Shown one piece after another: positions 62,783 to 64,000 of a stretch of 64,000 nt of DNA; position 1 is the first letter of the stretch; every line of letters starts with the position of its first letter. Both the position numbers and the translations under genes were made by a program. Origin of the DNA: an uncultured Schlesneria sp. Lineage in GTDB: Bacteria; Planctomycetota; Planctomycetia; Planctomycetales; Planctomycetaceae. The stretch spans positions 1 to 64,000 of the forward strand of contig CAIVEI010000011.1 in assembly GCA_903904835.1 (NCBI GenBank), in the 5' to 3' direction. The notes under the pieces were generated by a model. That model was given only the letters and a program-made list of their open reading frames with translations. It was not told the DNA's origin and made no database searches.

Positions 62783-64000
62783 AGACTTGTCGCCATCAAT
62801 GCTTGAGCGAGTTACGTTTTTGGGAACAAAGCTCCCGTCCTTCCGTGACGCGTTCGAAGCGACGAGTAAACTCTTACGAACGAAGATCTGCGAGAAACGA
62901 GTCGAGCGAATTACGGAACGGATCGGTGGTGAGCGAGTCGCACAACGCGAGGCCGCGATTTCGAACTGGTCCGAACTCAAATTGACCGAAAAAGTGGCCG
63001 CACCGCCTGGGGTAAAAGCGCCAGATGTTGCGAGTGTGATGGGCGACGGCGGTCGATATCAATTGCGGGATTTCGACCCTGATGCGACGTCGCACTGGCA
63101 CGAATACAAAGCGGGGTTATTGCAGAGTTTGTCGAGCGAACTCTCCGCCAGCGACCCGCACCCTCAGATCCCGGATTTCTTTTTGCGACAGGAGCGAATG
63201 GACAAACTCGCTCGAGAAATCACGCAGGTTGCAGCACGTGTCGAGTCGCCCATCGATCAACTCGACCCCAATCAACTTTCGCATTCCGAGATTTCAGCGA
63301 TCGTGCTGGGTTCCGAAGAAGAACGTGGTTCCACTGACTACAAACCGCCAAAGGTGATCGATCGGGATGTGGTGGCATCCCGCCACAATAGCCAACTGTT
63401 CGGGCGACATTTGGCGAGCGTTGCTTGGTCGCTTGGATTCTTTGCCGCCAAGCGCAAAGCCTTCGTAGGCGATGGCCAGAACTGGATCTGGACCGAATGG
63501 GATCGCCATTTCAAACCCTATGGCTTCGTTCCCATCCTGGACTTTATCCATGCGTTGACACACATCTATGCCGCCGCGATGGCGGGTCGACCTGTCGAGC
63601 AAGGCTGGCCTGACTATGTCCGGTGGATTACGGCAATCTGGCAAGGCGATGTGGCGTCCGTGATTGCGGACCTCGCAAAGCGACAACAGGAAATGGGACT
63701 CCCCACTGATGCGGATGGCGATACCAGCCCCCGCATGCTCGTGACAAAAACGTTGACCTATCTCCAAAACCAGAAGTCTCGCATGAATTACCCTGAGTAC
63801 CGTCAGTTGGGACTCCCAATCACATCCGCACACATGGAATCCACCGTGAAACAAATCAATCGACGCATCAAAGGAAGTGAAAAGTTCTGGAGTGACGAGG
63901 GGTCCGAATCGCTGTTGCAACTCGTCGCCGATGAAATCAGCGACACACAACCAATGGACGAGTTTTGGAGAAATCGATCTCAGACCCAGCCTGGGTACCG
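62748..64000 (+). CDS. ISKra4-like transposase, C-terminal catalytic part (runs off window)
   Basis: Open through the end of the window (417 codons seen). It continues the previous gene in the next frame: PQTRALGLGVDEDLSPSMLE, KRVERITERIGGERVA, then likely DDE catalytic residues: first Asp in VMGDGGRYQLRDF, second in AFVGDGQNWIW or VPILDFIHALTH, and Glu in AHMESTVKQINRRIKG. No start codon of its own with a ribosome binding site is seen. The 3' end, and thus the right end of the element, lies beyond the window. Confidence 0.8.

Overview
The window looks like chromosomal DNA of a planctomycete (order Planctomycetales). This rests on recurring planctomycete-type genes: three DUF1559 pseudopilin-like proteins with the N-terminal [20 protein letters not shown] signature, two TPR + FG-GAP + ASPIC/UnbV proteins, an SHD1-domain secreted protein, an ECF sigma factor next to a Ser/Thr kinase, GYF_2 proteins and a four-hot-dog PUFA-synthase-like protein. 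No tRNA, rRNA or CRISPR array was seen. Species cannot be named from this.

Layout. 0.4-5 kb: small lipoprotein, D-threonine-aldolase-like protein lacking its usual catalytic lysine, aldo/keto reductase, SHD1 secreted protein. 5-13 kb: the most notable locus. A cysteine synthase is followed by two tandem Family 2B-type encapsulin shell proteins (HK97 fold with an inserted cyclic-nucleotide-binding-like domain) and a cysteine desulfurase with a long Pro-rich N-terminal extension, the expected encapsulated cargo. A broken serine acetyltransferase (cysE) fragment and a BON protein lie just upstream on the other strand. This is probably a sulfur-handling protein nanocompartment operon. 13-23 kb: HpcH/HpaI aldolase, HAD phosphatase and a 7-kb gene for a 2348-residue KS-KS(degenerate)-AT-4x hot-dog synthase. 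23-32 kb: an unrecognised protein, a degenerate NuoM-like membrane protein, a secreted repeat protein, an OleD-like reductase, a zinc-ribbon protein, a membrane protein with six 24-residue repeats and a YdeP/FdhF-like molybdopterin oxidoreductase.

32-51 kb: three related cassettes, each with a DUF1559 protein, a small lipoprotein and a large FG-GAP protein (two TPR/ASPIC, one with a CxxCH haem motif), interrupted by a GYF_2 protein, a Kelch protein and an M20 amidohydrolase. 51-59.7 kb: TolB-like propeller, ABC ATPase, DUF1854 protein, long U32 peptidase/RlhA-like protein, kinase plus ECF sigma factor, CsrA. 59.8-64 kb: a mobile island with an IS1-type transposase remnant, a convergent BglII-like restriction-modification pair and an ISKra4-like transposase split by a frame change at a run of seven T, running off the window end.

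Several intergenic spaces carry hairpin elements, including a 169-bp MITE-like element with 28-bp terminal inverted repeats. Gene starts were moved from the longest possible reading frame where a ribosome binding site, signal peptide or family start supported it.
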